Shown here: in pieces, positions 54,492-62,715 of the stretch
How positions within the stretch are numbered: position 1 is the first letter of the stretch
How the letters are laid out: each line of letters starts with the position of its first letter
Translations under genes and position numbers: made by a program
Assembly (NCBI RefSeq): GCF_017744135.1
Contig: NZ_JAGHQU010000009.1
Coordinates: forward strand, 1 to 64,000
Source of the DNA: Endozoicomonas sp. G2_2
GTDB lineage: Bacteria > Pseudomonadota > Gammaproteobacteria > Nevskiales > Salinisphaeraceae
Length of the DNA: 64,000 bases
Direction: 5' to 3'
Notes under the pieces: model-generated
Told to the model about the DNA's origin: nothing
Database searches by the model: none
The model's input: only the letters and a program-made list of their open reading frames with translations

Positions 54492-55755
54492 AAGTAATCC
54501 TCGGATTGAGTGTTTCCAGTTCAATGAACGTATCTCGTGCGTGCTTCTGAAATTCGAGTAGACGCAGCTGCGCGTCGAGCACGTTCTGGTATGCATCGAC
54601 GAGTTCGAGCACACCGGCTTCTCCACCGCGATAGCCCGCTTCAGCAGCTTGGAGCAAGGCGCCAGCGGTTTCAGTGTCGTTTCGTTCAAAACGCTTGGCA
54701 CTTTTGATCAGCGCCTGAAGTTTGTCCCGACGCCCGCGAATCTCGCCGGTAAGTCGCGCTCTTGCGAGGCTGTGCTGCGCCTCCTTGGCGACCGCATTCG
54801 CGCGCGCTCTTGCGCGCTCGCCCTGATTCCGATCGAACAATGGAACGCTGATGCTCAGGCTTACCATGTTGCCGTCGAACTGACGTCCGTTTTCCCGGAG
54901 TTCCTTGCGGCCGACGCCGACCCTTATATCCGGGATCGCGGCGCGCTGTTCTGCGCGAGCGGTCAATTCGTCGGCTCTGGCCCGCGCTTTAAGTTCTTTC
55001 AGTCTGGGTAGGCCGTTGCCCTGCTCGAGATAGGCGTCCAGAGACAACGGCGCCGTTGGCATGATCTGCCCCTCGAGCGGCCTCGCCGACTCGATGTCCT
55101 CCATTCCCAGCAGTGCCATAAGTTCGGAGTAGACGCGCTTGCGTTCGGCGCTCGCGCGCACCGCGCGAGTATCCAGCGCTGATAAGGCTCGCTCCAGACG
55201 AACCACGTCATAGGCTGCCGCTTGCCCGGCCTCGTGTTGCTTGCGCACCCGGGTCACTAGAGAAGCCAAGCGCTGCTGCGATCGCTTAACGATCTGCAAC
55301 TTGGATTGTTGATAGAGCGTTTCGAAAAACAATCGTTGCACTTGTGCCCGAATCTCAAGGCGCTCTGCGCTGGCTGCATGTTGCGCCGCTTCGAGGCGCT
55401 GAGATGCGGCGTCGCTGCGAAGACCACGCTCGCCTGATACATCGATGGACTGGTATAGCCAGTAGAAGCGTTCGCGTGATGTCGTATTGGCCAGATCAAT
55501 CGACTCCCGCGATACCGACAGCTCGGGGTTAGGCCAAGCCGAAGCGGCCGTGACGTCGCCAGCAGCGCTGTCGCGCCGTGCGCTAAGAAGCTGAATGAGT
55601 CCCTCGCGTGCCAAGGCCGTGCGTTCGGCTTCTGCGACGGTAAGCGGTGCTTGCGCATGAGCCAAACAGGTCGCAAACAGAACCCATGTGGCCGTCGCAA
55701 GAATTAAGGTGTTGCGGGCAAGCACGCTCAATGTCCCACCACCGGAAGGAGCCAT
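54481..55755 (-). CDS. czcC: Outer-membrane efflux protein, CzcC/TolC type
   Basis: 424 residues from the ATG at 55755. TTG (55731) or GTG (55725) starts are possible, because the upstream gene ends at 55728 and ribosome sites are weak. The signal peptide ends at LAHA. The TolC-like repeats have long Ala/Arg/Gln helices, SAWPNPELSVSRE, and VSLSISVPLFDRNQGERARARANA in the second half. It forms the trimeric outer-membrane exit duct for CzcBA. It overlaps its neighbours on both sides, so the operon is compact. Confidence 0.9.
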   Translation of the reverse strand: MAPSGGGTLSVLARNTLILATATWVLFATCLAHAQAPLTVAEAERTALAREGLIQLLSARRDSAAGDVTAASAWPNPELSVSRESIDLANTTSRERFYWLYQSIDVSGERGLRSDAASQRLEAAQHAASAERLEIRAQVQRLFFETLYQQSKLQIVKRSQQRLASLVTRVRKQHEAGQAAAYDVVRLERALSALDTRAVRASAERKRVYSELMALLGMEDIESARPLEGQIMPTAPLSLDAYLEQGNGLPRLKELKARARADELTARAEQRAAIPDIRVGVGRKELRENGRQFDGNMVSLSISVPLFDRNQGERARARANAVAKEAQHSLARARLTGEIRGRRDKLQALIKSAKRFERNDTETAGALLQAAEAGYRGGEAGVLELVDAYQNVLDAQLRLLEFQKHARDTFIELETLNPRITYVE

Positions 55756-56726
55756 TCGGTCCAGTGATGCAGTTTGACTCCGATTGCGAGACTGCTCGCC
55801 GAAGCGAACGCCACGATTCCCGCAATCCATACCGACACGCGCGGATATGAGCATACCGGCCCAGCCAACAGCGATTCGACACGTGTGGTGAGATCGCTAT
55901 CGATCAAGTGGCAGGCTACGACGTTATTGTGCTGCGCCGAGCAGCCCTTTTGAAGTCGCGCTACGGTTACGAGACAAGCCGCGACGCGTAGGCGATCGCC
56001 GACGTGCTCGGCCACCGTTTCGTCGCACCGCTGCTCGATAGCCAATCGCCACTGAGCCCGCAGGCTGCGCCCCGTCTCAGGCCACATCAGGTAGGACAGT
56101 GCTTGAACGGCCAAACCGAACAGGATGTCGTGTCGACGAATATGAACGCGTTCGTGCGCCAGAACAATTTCAAGCTCTCCGGCGCTAAGCGAGTTTTCCA
56201 AACCGCGGCTTACGAATATTTGCCCCCGTTTGAGGCCGGCGGCAAAACCAAACGGGTTTGATGTCTCAAGGCGGAAGTAGTCTGACCGCTCAGCAGGCTG
56301 CGCCATCCGCTGGAGTGTCTTGAGCTTGTCGAGGGCGCTCACAAAGCGTCGCACCCCGAAAAGAGAAGCAGCCACGGCAAGCAAGCCCAACGAAAGGCCT
56401 GTCAGAGCTAGCCAGCCCGGTAACACGACCTGAGGAGCATGCCACTGGCAAAGCGCAGCGTACCCGTCCGTATCGCCGCCACAGTGCCATCCGTGCCCCG
56501 CGTCGAAATAAGCCAGGGGGGCGGAAAAAGCCACCGCGAGCGCAAGGGCCACAAAGATCGGCAGTAGCAACAAAACGAAAAGTAAGCGCGCGCGTGCCGT
56601 TGGACCTGTCTGAGCCAAGCGCGATTTCAAGCGCCCGAAAGCAAACCCACTCAGAAGCGCTCCGAAGATGACGCCGACAGTGAGAAGCAGCGCGTAGCTT
56701 GAAGCCGCATGAATCCAGCCGCTCAT
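55728..56726 (-). CDS. M56-family membrane metalloprotease (BlaR1/MecR1-like, sensorless)
   Basis: 332 residues, four or five membrane helices. The zinc site HERVH is at 191-195 (VLAHERVHIRRHD), with EQRCDE near 231-236 as further ligand region. The C-terminal penicillin-binding sensor of BlaR1 is absent. A periplasmic loop between helices 2 and 3 has H78, H81, C82, C93 and H96 (GHGWHCGGDTDGYAALCQWH), a possible metal-sensing patch. It starts by TAATG overlap with the BlaI-type gene. It should cleave or trigger cleavage of that repressor when activated. Confidence 0.88.
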   Translation of the reverse strand: MSGWIHAASSYALLLTVGVIFGALLSGFAFGRLKSRLAQTGPTARARLLFVLLLLPIFVALALAVAFSAPLAYFDAGHGWHCGGDTDGYAALCQWHAPQVVLPGWLALTGLSLGLLAVAASLFGVRRFVSALDKLKTLQRMAQPAERSDYFRLETSNPFGFAAGLKRGQIFVSRGLENSLSAGELEIVLAHERVHIRRHDILFGLAVQALSYLMWPETGRSLRAQWRLAIEQRCDETVAEHVGDRLRVAACLVTVARLQKGCSAQHNNVVACHLIDSDLTTRVESLLAGPVCSYPRVSVWIAGIVAFASASSLAIGVKLHHWTEWLLPVVGH

Positions 56727-57124
56727 TACTTGGGCTCGCTGTTTCGACGCTCGTCGATGAGTCGCTGCAATCGATCGAGGCTATCGTCGTCTTCTTTACC
56801 GGCCAGGTTTAAAAACGCGGCGAGCAGGGCATTCGAATTATTGGCGCCCAGGCTCTCAGCGATCTGGCTGGTTGTCTGCAGCAACAGGTCTTCGCGACTA
56901 AGGCGCGGCGAGTAGACATAGGCTCGGCTATGCTTTTGCCTACTCAGCAACCCCTTGCGGGCGAGCCGCTCTAGGGTCGATTGAACTGTATTAAGGCTCC
57001 GCGGCGCGTCACCTTGGAGCGCCTCATACGTCGCTTTGACGTCAGCCGATCCGGCGCACCAGAGGTGCTCCATTACGGCGATCTCAAGATCGCCTAAAGG
57101 TAGGCTGACTTGTCCCTTGGCCAT
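56726..57124 (-). CDS. BlaI/MecI/CopY-family repressor
   Basis: 132 residues. The winged-helix N-terminus reads LGDLEIAVMEHLWCAGSADVKATYEAL, then SLNTVQSTLERLARKGLLSRQKHSRAYVYSPRLSRED, the BlaI signature including the recognition helix. A C-terminal dimerisation region follows, and the protease-sensitive Asn-Phe site of staphylococcal BlaI is not evident. GAGAGG precedes the ATG. It should repress its own operon and release it after M56 activation. The usual beta-lactamase target is missing; the downstream genes are metal efflux genes. Confidence 0.9.
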   Translation of the reverse strand: MAKGQVSLPLGDLEIAVMEHLWCAGSADVKATYEALQGDAPRSLNTVQSTLERLARKGLLSRQKHSRAYVYSPRLSREDLLLQTTSQIAESLGANNSNALLAAFLNLAGKEDDDSLDRLQRLIDERRNSEPK

Positions 57125-57167
57125 CTACTGAACCTCTCGCGATCTGAGAAGCTAGTCTCTGCCCCCG

Positions 57168-57190
57168 AAAACCGACTGTCAATCGGTTTT
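57168..57190. promoter_or_regulatory. Palindromic operator over the -35 of the blaI-czc operon
   Basis: AAAACCGA (57168-57175) and TCGGTTTT (57183-57190) form an exact inverted repeat with a 7-base spacer. On the minus strand the spacer and edge read TTGACA, a perfect -35 hexamer (57182-57177). The -10 position 17 bases on (GAGACT) is poor. It lies 44-66 bp upstream of the BlaI ATG. It lacks the TACA/TGTA core of classical BlaI boxes. Confidence 0.55.
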
Positions 57191-57480
57191 ATCTGCTGGG
57201 GACTGACTACGCTCTGAACATCATGATTCAGGAGCTAAAAATAGAGGTGGCCGTGGAAGGAGCGAGGGACTGACGACTCGCTCTCACCAACCTATTTACG
57301 TCGGCTTCGGGTCGATAGCCGCCGAAAGCGAAGCTCATGGCCATCGACTTATCTAGCTGATATCTAGGTCAAGCCAGCTACTCGGCCGTGGCGTAATGTC
57401 GCAGCCTGTCGGGGATCGCAGTTGGTCGCTTGCCCTGCCTGTAAGGTAGGGCCGCTGAGCCTGCAACGGATGAGGAGTAC
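57191..57480. other. Gene-free junction between island and symporter genes
   Basis: No protein-like frame is seen. Near the right end GCCCTGCCT (57432-57440) and AGGTAGGGC (57444-57452) form a tight hairpin around GTA, 29 bp before the small membrane ORF. Otherwise nothing recognisable. It probably marks the right border of the metal island, where composition returns to GC-rich. Confidence 0.5.
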
Positions 57481-57675
57481 ACGCGAACGAGCCGCTGGAT
57501 CTGGGCCGTCTGGGCCCTGGTCGTCGTTGCCTTTGTATTGCCCTACGGGCCGCTTCGCGACGTTCATGCGTGGTACGGCAGTTTTCTAGTCTGGACCCTG
57601 ATCGGAATAGCCGTGTTCGCCGTCAACGTATTGATCACCCGAGATTTTACCGACGATCGAGAACTCGATGAGTAG
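57481..57675 (+). CDS. Small membrane subunit (DUF3311-like) of the downstream symporter, no canonical start
   Basis: About 64 codons end at TAG 57673-57675, overlapping the symporter ATG by eight bases. The product TRTSRWIWAVWALVVVAF...LPYGPLRDVHAWYGSFL...VFAVNVLITRDFTDD has two membrane segments and looks like DUF3311/YhdT-type small partners of sodium:solute symporters. No in-frame ATG, GTG or TTG precedes it. GAGGAG (57472-57477) and an ATG one frame off (57470) suggest either an ACG start at 57481 or a one-base frameshift after the start. Confidence 0.6.
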   Translation, partial: TRTSRWIWAVWALVVVAFVLPYGPLRDVHAWYGSFLVWTLIGIAVFAVNVLITRDFTDDRELDE

Positions 57676-59191
57676 CGGCCTGATCTGGCTCGCCATCGGC
57701 GTCTATCTGGTAATCGCGCTGGCAACCGCCTGGGCCGCGCGGTCGGGTGCGTCGAGCGATATGAGCGCCTATTTTCTGGGTGGCCGGCGCATGGGCGGCA
57801 TGGTTTCCGCGCTCAGCTACAGCGCGACCACCTACAGCGCTTTCATGCTCGTCGGCCTGGCCGGGCTGACCTACGCCGGCGGCATCGGCGCATTCGGCTT
57901 CGAGATCGTTTATTTCGCCGGCGTGTCGCTGATTTCGGTATTCGGGCCGCGTTTCTGGGCGGCCGGCCGCCGCTACGGCTTCGTTACGCCCAGTGAGATG
58001 CTGGGCCACCGGTATCAAAGCTGGGCGGTGTCAGTGGTGGTCACGCTCACGAGCTGCCTGTTTCTCATCCCCTACGCCGCGGTACAGCTCGCGGGCGTCG
58101 GCTATCTGCTATCCGGCATGACCGACGGCGCGATTTCGTTTACCACCGGTACTGTGGTCGCGACCGCGCTGGCGGTGGTGTTCACCTGGATTTCCGGCAT
58201 CCGTTCGGTGATGTGGACCGATGCGCTGCAGGCGGCGTTCATGATCGTGGCGGCAACGCTGGTCGCGATCGTCGTGGTCAAGGCCCTGGGCGGATTCGGC
58301 ACGCTGTTTGCCACGCTGGCACGCGATCATCCGCAAGCGCTGGCGGTGCCCGGCAGCGGGCGGTTCACTCTGTTGACGTTTGTCGGACTGACCATGCCGT
58401 GGTTCTTTTTCAGCCTGTCGAACCCGCAGGTCAGCCAGCGGCTGTTCATGCCGGCCTCGTTGACGGCGATGCGACGCCTCATTCTCGGTTTCATGGTCTT
58501 CGGCCTGATCTACACGCTGGTCGCGGTGATCTGGGGCTTGGCCGCCATTGTCGCGTTTCCAGATTTGGCCAGCGCGGACCAGGCGACCCCGACGCTCCTC
58601 GGTTCGGACTTCGTGCCGCCGGTGCTGGCCGTGATTGTGATGGTGGGCATTCTTGCCGCGGCGGTGTCGACCATCGACTCGATCATGCTGACGCTGTCCT
58701 CGATGCTGGCGCGCGACGTGTACGCCAACCGCCGCACCACGGTTTCTGAGCGCACCCAGCTCAAGGTGGGCCAGTGGGTCATCCCGGTGATCGCATTGGC
58801 CGCGTTCGTGTTTGCCCAACTCAGGCTCGATCTGATCGTGGTGCTCTCGGTTGCGGCTTCGGCCGGGCTGGTGGTGGTCGTGCCTGCCATTATCGGCGCG
58901 TTTTTCTGGCGCCGCGGCACGGCGACCGGGGTGCTCGCGAGTGTGACGATCACCGGGCTCGGCGTGCTCGTGAGCGAGGTCAGCGGCATCGACTTCTTCG
59001 GTCTGCCAACTGGGGTCTGGGGGCTGCCCATGAGCACCCTGATCTTTGCCGGCGTCAGCCTGGCGACGCGGGCGCCGACGAGCGTCGCCGAGGCGTTCAT
59101 GGCTTGCGCCAACGGCGACCAATCCAAGGTTTCGGATACCCCCGAAGCCGGCTACGCCAACAGGGTTCTCAACCGTTCGGGGAACCCATAG
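57668..59191 (+). CDS. Sodium:solute symporter (SSS family)
   Basis: 507 residues and about 13 membrane helices. YFLGGRRMGGMVSALSYSATTYSAFMLVGLAGLTYAGGIGAFGFE corresponds to the sodium- and substrate-binding helix 1 region. WFFFSLSNPQVSQRLFMPASL and VGILAAAVSTIDSIMLTLSSML are the later sodium-site motifs. The closest style is the monocarboxylate/pantothenate branch, but the substrate cannot be named. Overlap with the small upstream membrane gene implies coupled synthesis. No enzyme gene is linked. Confidence 0.9.
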   Translation: MSSGLIWLAIGVYLVIALATAWAARSGASSDMSAYFLGGRRMGGMVSALSYSATTYSAFMLVGLAGLTYAGGIGAFGFEIVYFAGVSLISVFGPRFWAAGRRYGFVTPSEMLGHRYQSWAVSVVVTLTSCLFLIPYAAVQLAGVGYLLSGMTDGAISFTTGTVVATALAVVFTWISGIRSVMWTDALQAAFMIVAATLVAIVVVKALGGFGTLFATLARDHPQALAVPGSGRFTLLTFVGLTMPWFFFSLSNPQVSQRLFMPASLTAMRRLILGFMVFGLIYTLVAVIWGLAAIVAFPDLASADQATPTLLGSDFVPPVLAVIVMVGILAAAVSTIDSIMLTLSSMLARDVYANRRTTVSERTQLKVGQWVIPVIALAAFVFAQLRLDLIVVLSVAASAGLVVVVPAIIGAFFWRRGTATGVLASVTITGLGVLVSEVSGIDFFGLPTGVWGLPMSTLIFAGVSLATRAPTSVAEAFMACANGDQSKVSDTPEAGYANRVLNRSGNP

Positions 59192-59357
59192 CGTTCGACT
59201 GGCTTGCCATATCAAATACGCGTACGGCTGCTCTCCCTCGTTTAATGACTTAATGATCGGAAAGTTCTCAGCGCAGCAGGCGCAGTCTGCCGTGGGTTGT
59301 ATTCGGCAGTATCGCTTTGGCGGCGAACCAGAGTTCTACGATCTAGAGGTCTTAATA

Positions 59358-60794
59358 TCAGCCTAGAGTAGACTCACTGCGTACCGCCCGATCACGTCCT
59401 TGCGCTTTGGCTTCGTAGAGCGCTTTGTCGGCCCGATCGATGACAATTTCTGGTGGCTCATCGCACAGCGTCGTCGTGACGCCCGCACTCGCAGTGAACG
59501 GCACGTTTTCCCCGTTGACTTCCAGGCCTGCGGCACGAACACGACCCAGCAGTCGTTCTACCGTAATCATGGCCGAGGCGCCGGCTGTGTCGGGTAACAG
59601 CAGAATGAACTCTTCGCCGCCCCAGCGGCCGATCGCGTCGGCCCCGCGAAGTGTCGATTTGGCGAGTTCGGCGAACAGCTTGAGTGCGCGATCGCCTACG
59701 GCGTGGCCGTGGCGGTCGTTCAAGCGTTTGAAGTTGTCGAAGTCGACCACGACGACGCTTAGCGCGCGAGCGTAGCGACGGCCACGTTCAATCTCACGCT
59801 CGAACTGCTGGGCAATCAGCCGCCGATTCCCTAGACCTGTGAGCTCGTCGAGCGTGGCCAGTTGTTTAAGTTGATCATGTGCGCGTTGCAGTTCCGCCAA
59901 ATCTCGCTCACGAAGCAACTCGTGATTGAGCCACTGAGAGAACATGCCGATCAGGTCGAGATCGTTCTGCGTGAACTCACCGGTCGGGGAGGTGCTCGAG
60001 AAATTGAGCGTCCCGATTGTTTCACCATCGATTTTCAGTGGCGCGCCGATGTAGGACTCTAGAGCGAACCGCTGATAGCAAGGGTGGTTGCATAGCGCGC
60101 TTTCGCCCGTTCGATCGACGGCATACGGGCCATCTTCGACAAGCATGTTGCAACAGTAGGTTTCAGGCAGATCGAAGACCTGCCCGGCCTCCAAAGATTC
60201 TGTGCGATCCACGGCGTCGATAATTTCGTAGCGATCACCGTCGATGCGACTGACGATACCAATCGGCATCCCGAAGTGCTTACAGCCCAGCTCCAGGATC
60301 GCCGTCCGCCGTTGCGCGAAACTCAGTTCGGGGTTGGACGTGATTTCATGCAGGCCGTGCAACGCCTTTTCCGAAGCTACGCGACCGGACAGATCTCGAA
60401 TAATGCCGAGATACAGCACACCGGAGGCATCCGAAGCGGGAATGCGTCCGCCGATCGTCTCGCCATCGAAGACACTTCCATCCTTGCGCCGGTAGCGCAT
60501 CAGATAGGCCTCGTGTGGCCCCTGCGCATTTCGATTGAAGCGTTTCCGGCCTTGCTCACGAAAGTCGGCCGTGTCCTCATACAGCTCGGCCGTGCTCAGT
60601 CCAATCAACTCCTCCCGGCTATACCGAAACAGCGACACCAAAGCATTGTTGACGAGAATGATGTGCCGGTTCGCATCAGCGACGACAACCGCTTCTGGAA
60701 TATCGGCGAAGGTGTGGGCCAGCAACAGCTGTAGGGCGTCGTCGCCAAAGGGCAGCGTATTGCCTCCGGTCGCGTTTTCGATGAGTGAGTTCAT
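59358..60794 (-). CDS. PAS-GAF-GGDEF diguanylate cyclase
   Basis: 478 residues. A PAS domain lies at about 25-140 (IPEAVVVADANRHIILVNNALVSLFRYSREELIG). A GAF-like domain at about 160-310 has CCNMLVEDGPYAVDRTGES. A GGDEF domain follows from about 320. The active loop GRWGGEEF is intact, and RGAD lies five residues before it, the I-site for product inhibition. There is no EAL domain, so it should make c-di-GMP from GTP. Cysteines in the GAF (ETYCCNMLV, CNHPCYQ) might respond to redox or ligands. Transcribed alone from a good promoter with an unusual leader. Confidence 0.92.
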   Translation of the reverse strand: MNSLIENATGGNTLPFGDDALQLLLAHTFADIPEAVVVADANRHIILVNNALVSLFRYSREELIGLSTAELYEDTADFREQGRKRFNRNAQGPHEAYLMRYRRKDGSVFDGETIGGRIPASDASGVLYLGIIRDLSGRVASEKALHGLHEITSNPELSFAQRRTAILELGCKHFGMPIGIVSRIDGDRYEIIDAVDRTESLEAGQVFDLPETYCCNMLVEDGPYAVDRTGESALCNHPCYQRFALESYIGAPLKIDGETIGTLNFSSTSPTGEFTQNDLDLIGMFSQWLNHELLRERDLAELQRAHDQLKQLATLDELTGLGNRRLIAQQFEREIERGRRYARALSVVVVDFDNFKRLNDRHGHAVGDRALKLFAELAKSTLRGADAIGRWGGEEFILLLPDTAGASAMITVERLLGRVRAAGLEVNGENVPFTASAGVTTTLCDEPPEIVIDRADKALYEAKAQGRDRAVRSESTLG

Positions 60795-60872
60795 TGGGCC
60801 TTGCGTGTGCTAACGCCGCCCATAGCGGACGTCGCTGTGAAACCAGCTCGCGATTTTCCACCCACCACGCAT

Positions 60873-60883
60873 GGGGGGGGGGG
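60873..60883. repeat. Homopolymeric tract of 11 G
   Basis: Eleven consecutive G on the plus strand (C on the sense strand) sit 79-89 bases before the diguanylate cyclase ATG and downstream of its predicted promoter. Such tracts slip during replication and are used for phase variation in other bacteria. It may also reflect assembly error. Confidence 0.7.
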
Positions 60884-60911
60884 TGGCGAATAAACGGCGG
60901 TGTCTATCCGT

Positions 60912-60940
60912 AAAATAACGGGGTCTGTATATCTTTTCAA
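60912..60940 (-). promoter_or_regulatory. Sigma-70-type promoter of the diguanylate cyclase gene
   Basis: On the minus strand TTGAAA (60940-60935) and TATTTT (60917-60912) are separated by exactly 17 bases. The predicted transcript start, about 60905, gives a leader of about 110 nt containing the C11 tract. Confidence 0.6.
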
Positions 60941-61207
60941 TTCGCTAGCGTTTCGCTTGCGTCGGGATCGATAAATGTCTGCTAAGGGTCAGTAGCAAAC
61001 CTTTCGCAGAAGCGTTCCATCGATCGCAAGATCAGCGCGATTAGTGTACGTGCACAAACCTGTCGCACCGGACTAATGATTACTGCAGCGCTTGAACGGC
61101 GCAGGGGAGAACGCACTCACCGGGGACTCACTGGTTTTTTTGATTTGCGTTTAGGGGCGTTTGTTCGCGGGCCGGCGCTGGCCCCGTTACAAGAAATTAT
61201 GCGAAAA
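60941..61207. other. Gene-free AT-richer intergenic region
   Basis: No open frame or RNA gene is recognised between the diguanylate cyclase promoter and the gabT terminator. A short inverted pair CGATCG/GCGATT is not convincing. Activator sites for the diguanylate cyclase could lie here, but none is identifiable. Confidence 0.5.
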
Positions 61208-61211
61208 CCAT

Positions 61212-61246
61212 AAAAAAAGGCCGCCATCCGAAGATGGCGGCCTTTT
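61212..61246. terminator. Terminator of gabT
   Basis: AAAAAAAGGCCGCCATC and GATGGCGGCCTTTT form a strong stem around CGAA. The A-tract becomes the U-tail for minus-strand gabT transcription, which ends 27 bp upstream. Confidence 0.9.
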
Positions 61247-61272
61247 CAGGCTTCGCGTTTTTTCGCAGCGCC

Positions 61273-62535
61273 CTAGGCCGTGGCCTCTACCGCCTTGGCG
61301 AAGATGTCGGCCCCTTCGTCGATCTGCTCGCGGCTGACCACCAGCGGCGGCAGGAAGCGCACCACCTGCTTGCCGGGCCCGCAGCGCAGCAGCAGCAGGC
61401 CGTGCTCTTCGCAGGCGGCCGCGACCGCGCCGGCGCGGTCGCCGTCGGGCTTGCCGTCCTTGGTGAACTCGACGCCCATCATCAGGCCCTTGCCGCGCAC
61501 GTCGCCGATGCCGGCATCCTTGTCCTTGATCGCGTTCAGGCGTTCGCCCAGATGGGCGCCCTGAGCGGCGGCGTTGTCGACCAGGCCTTCGCCCTCGATC
61601 ACGTCGAGCGTGGCGAGCGCCGCGGCACAGGCCACGGCGTTGCCGCCGTAGGTGCCGCCCTGCGAACCGGGCCAGCCCTTTTCCATGATCGCCTGCGGCG
61701 CGGCACAGGCCGACAGCGGAAAGCCGCTGGCCAGGCCCTTGGCCGTGACCACGACATCCGGCTGCACGTCGAAATGGCTGTGGCACCAGAATTTGCCGGA
61801 ACGGCCATAGCCGGCCTGGACTTCGTCCATGCCCAGCAGCATGCCGTGGTGGTCACAGCGCTCGCGCAGACCCTGCATGAACCGGGTATTGGCCGGAATG
61901 AAACCGCCCTCGCCCTGGATCGGCTCGATGAGCATGCCGGCGGTATCGCCCGGCGCGCTGATCGTCTGCAGGATGTAGTCCAGTTCGCGCAGGCAGAAGT
62001 CCGTGGCCTCTTCCTCGGACCAGCCATAGCGATAGCTGTTCGGGAACGGCGCCACGACCACGCCGCCCATGATCGGCTGCAGGCCGGCGGTGTAGGCCGT
62101 GCCGGACGTTGTCATCGAGGCCGAGCCCATGGTGCGGCCATGAAAACCGCCGTGAAAAACGACGATGTTCGGGCGGCCCGTGGCGTGACGCATCAAGCGC
62201 ATCGCCGACTCGGCCGCCTCGGTACCGGCACTGGCATAGAACACCGCGTCGATATCGCCGGGCATCTTCTCGCCCAGACGCGCGGACAGATCCTGGATTG
62301 GCTGATGCATGATCGTGGTGTACTGACCGTGGATCAGCTTGCCGACCTGTTCCTGGGCGGCCGCCACGACCTTGGGATGGCAATGGCCGGTACTGGTCAC
62401 GCCGATACCGGCGGTGAAGTCCAGATAGCGCTGGCCGTCCTTCGCGTACAGATAGCAGCCTTCACCGCGTTCGACTTCGACGCGGGTGGCCTGCTTGAGC
62501 AGCGGGGACAGGTGGCCGGGGCGGTTTGCCGTCAT
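61273..62535 (-). CDS. gabT: 4-aminobutyrate aminotransferase (class III)
   Basis: 420 residues from MTANRPGHLSPLL, with CTGGAGAA upstream. DVVVTAKGLASGFPLSA has the PLP lysine, EPIQGEGGFIPAN the substrate glutamate region, MLLGMDEVQAGYGRSGKFW the cofactor aspartate, and GGTYGGNAVACAAA the phosphate site. It transfers the amino group of GABA or a related omega-amine to 2-oxoglutarate, giving succinic semialdehyde for the gabD-type enzyme at 17450. Other class III omega-aminotransferases are close alternatives, so substrate specificity is probable rather than proven. Confidence 0.86.
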   Translation of the reverse strand: MTANRPGHLSPLLKQATRVEVERGEGCYLYAKDGQRYLDFTAGIGVTSTGHCHPKVVAAAQEQVGKLIHGQYTTIMHQPIQDLSARLGEKMPGDIDAVFYASAGTEAAESAMRLMRHATGRPNIVVFHGGFHGRTMGSASMTTSGTAYTAGLQPIMGGVVVAPFPNSYRYGWSEEEATDFCLRELDYILQTISAPGDTAGMLIEPIQGEGGFIPANTRFMQGLRERCDHHGMLLGMDEVQAGYGRSGKFWCHSHFDVQPDVVVTAKGLASGFPLSACAAPQAIMEKGWPGSQGGTYGGNAVACAAALATLDVIEGEGLVDNAAAQGAHLGERLNAIKDKDAGIGDVRGKGLMMGVEFTKDGKPDGDRAGAVAAACEEHGLLLLRCGPGKQVVRFLPPLVVSREQIDEGADIFAKAVEATA

Positions 62536-62715
62536 GGCGGTTCTCCAGATGGTGTTCGTGATGGCGCTTCGCGCGAGACTAGACCTGATGAACGGGGGAT
62601 TCAATCACTGCGTGAACACCCTGCCGATTGCCCGTCAGGCCTTGCGTACTAAAGCACCGCACGCAGACGGGCCGATCGCGCTGCGACACGCTGGGCGACC
62701 GCCCCGCCCGCGGCT

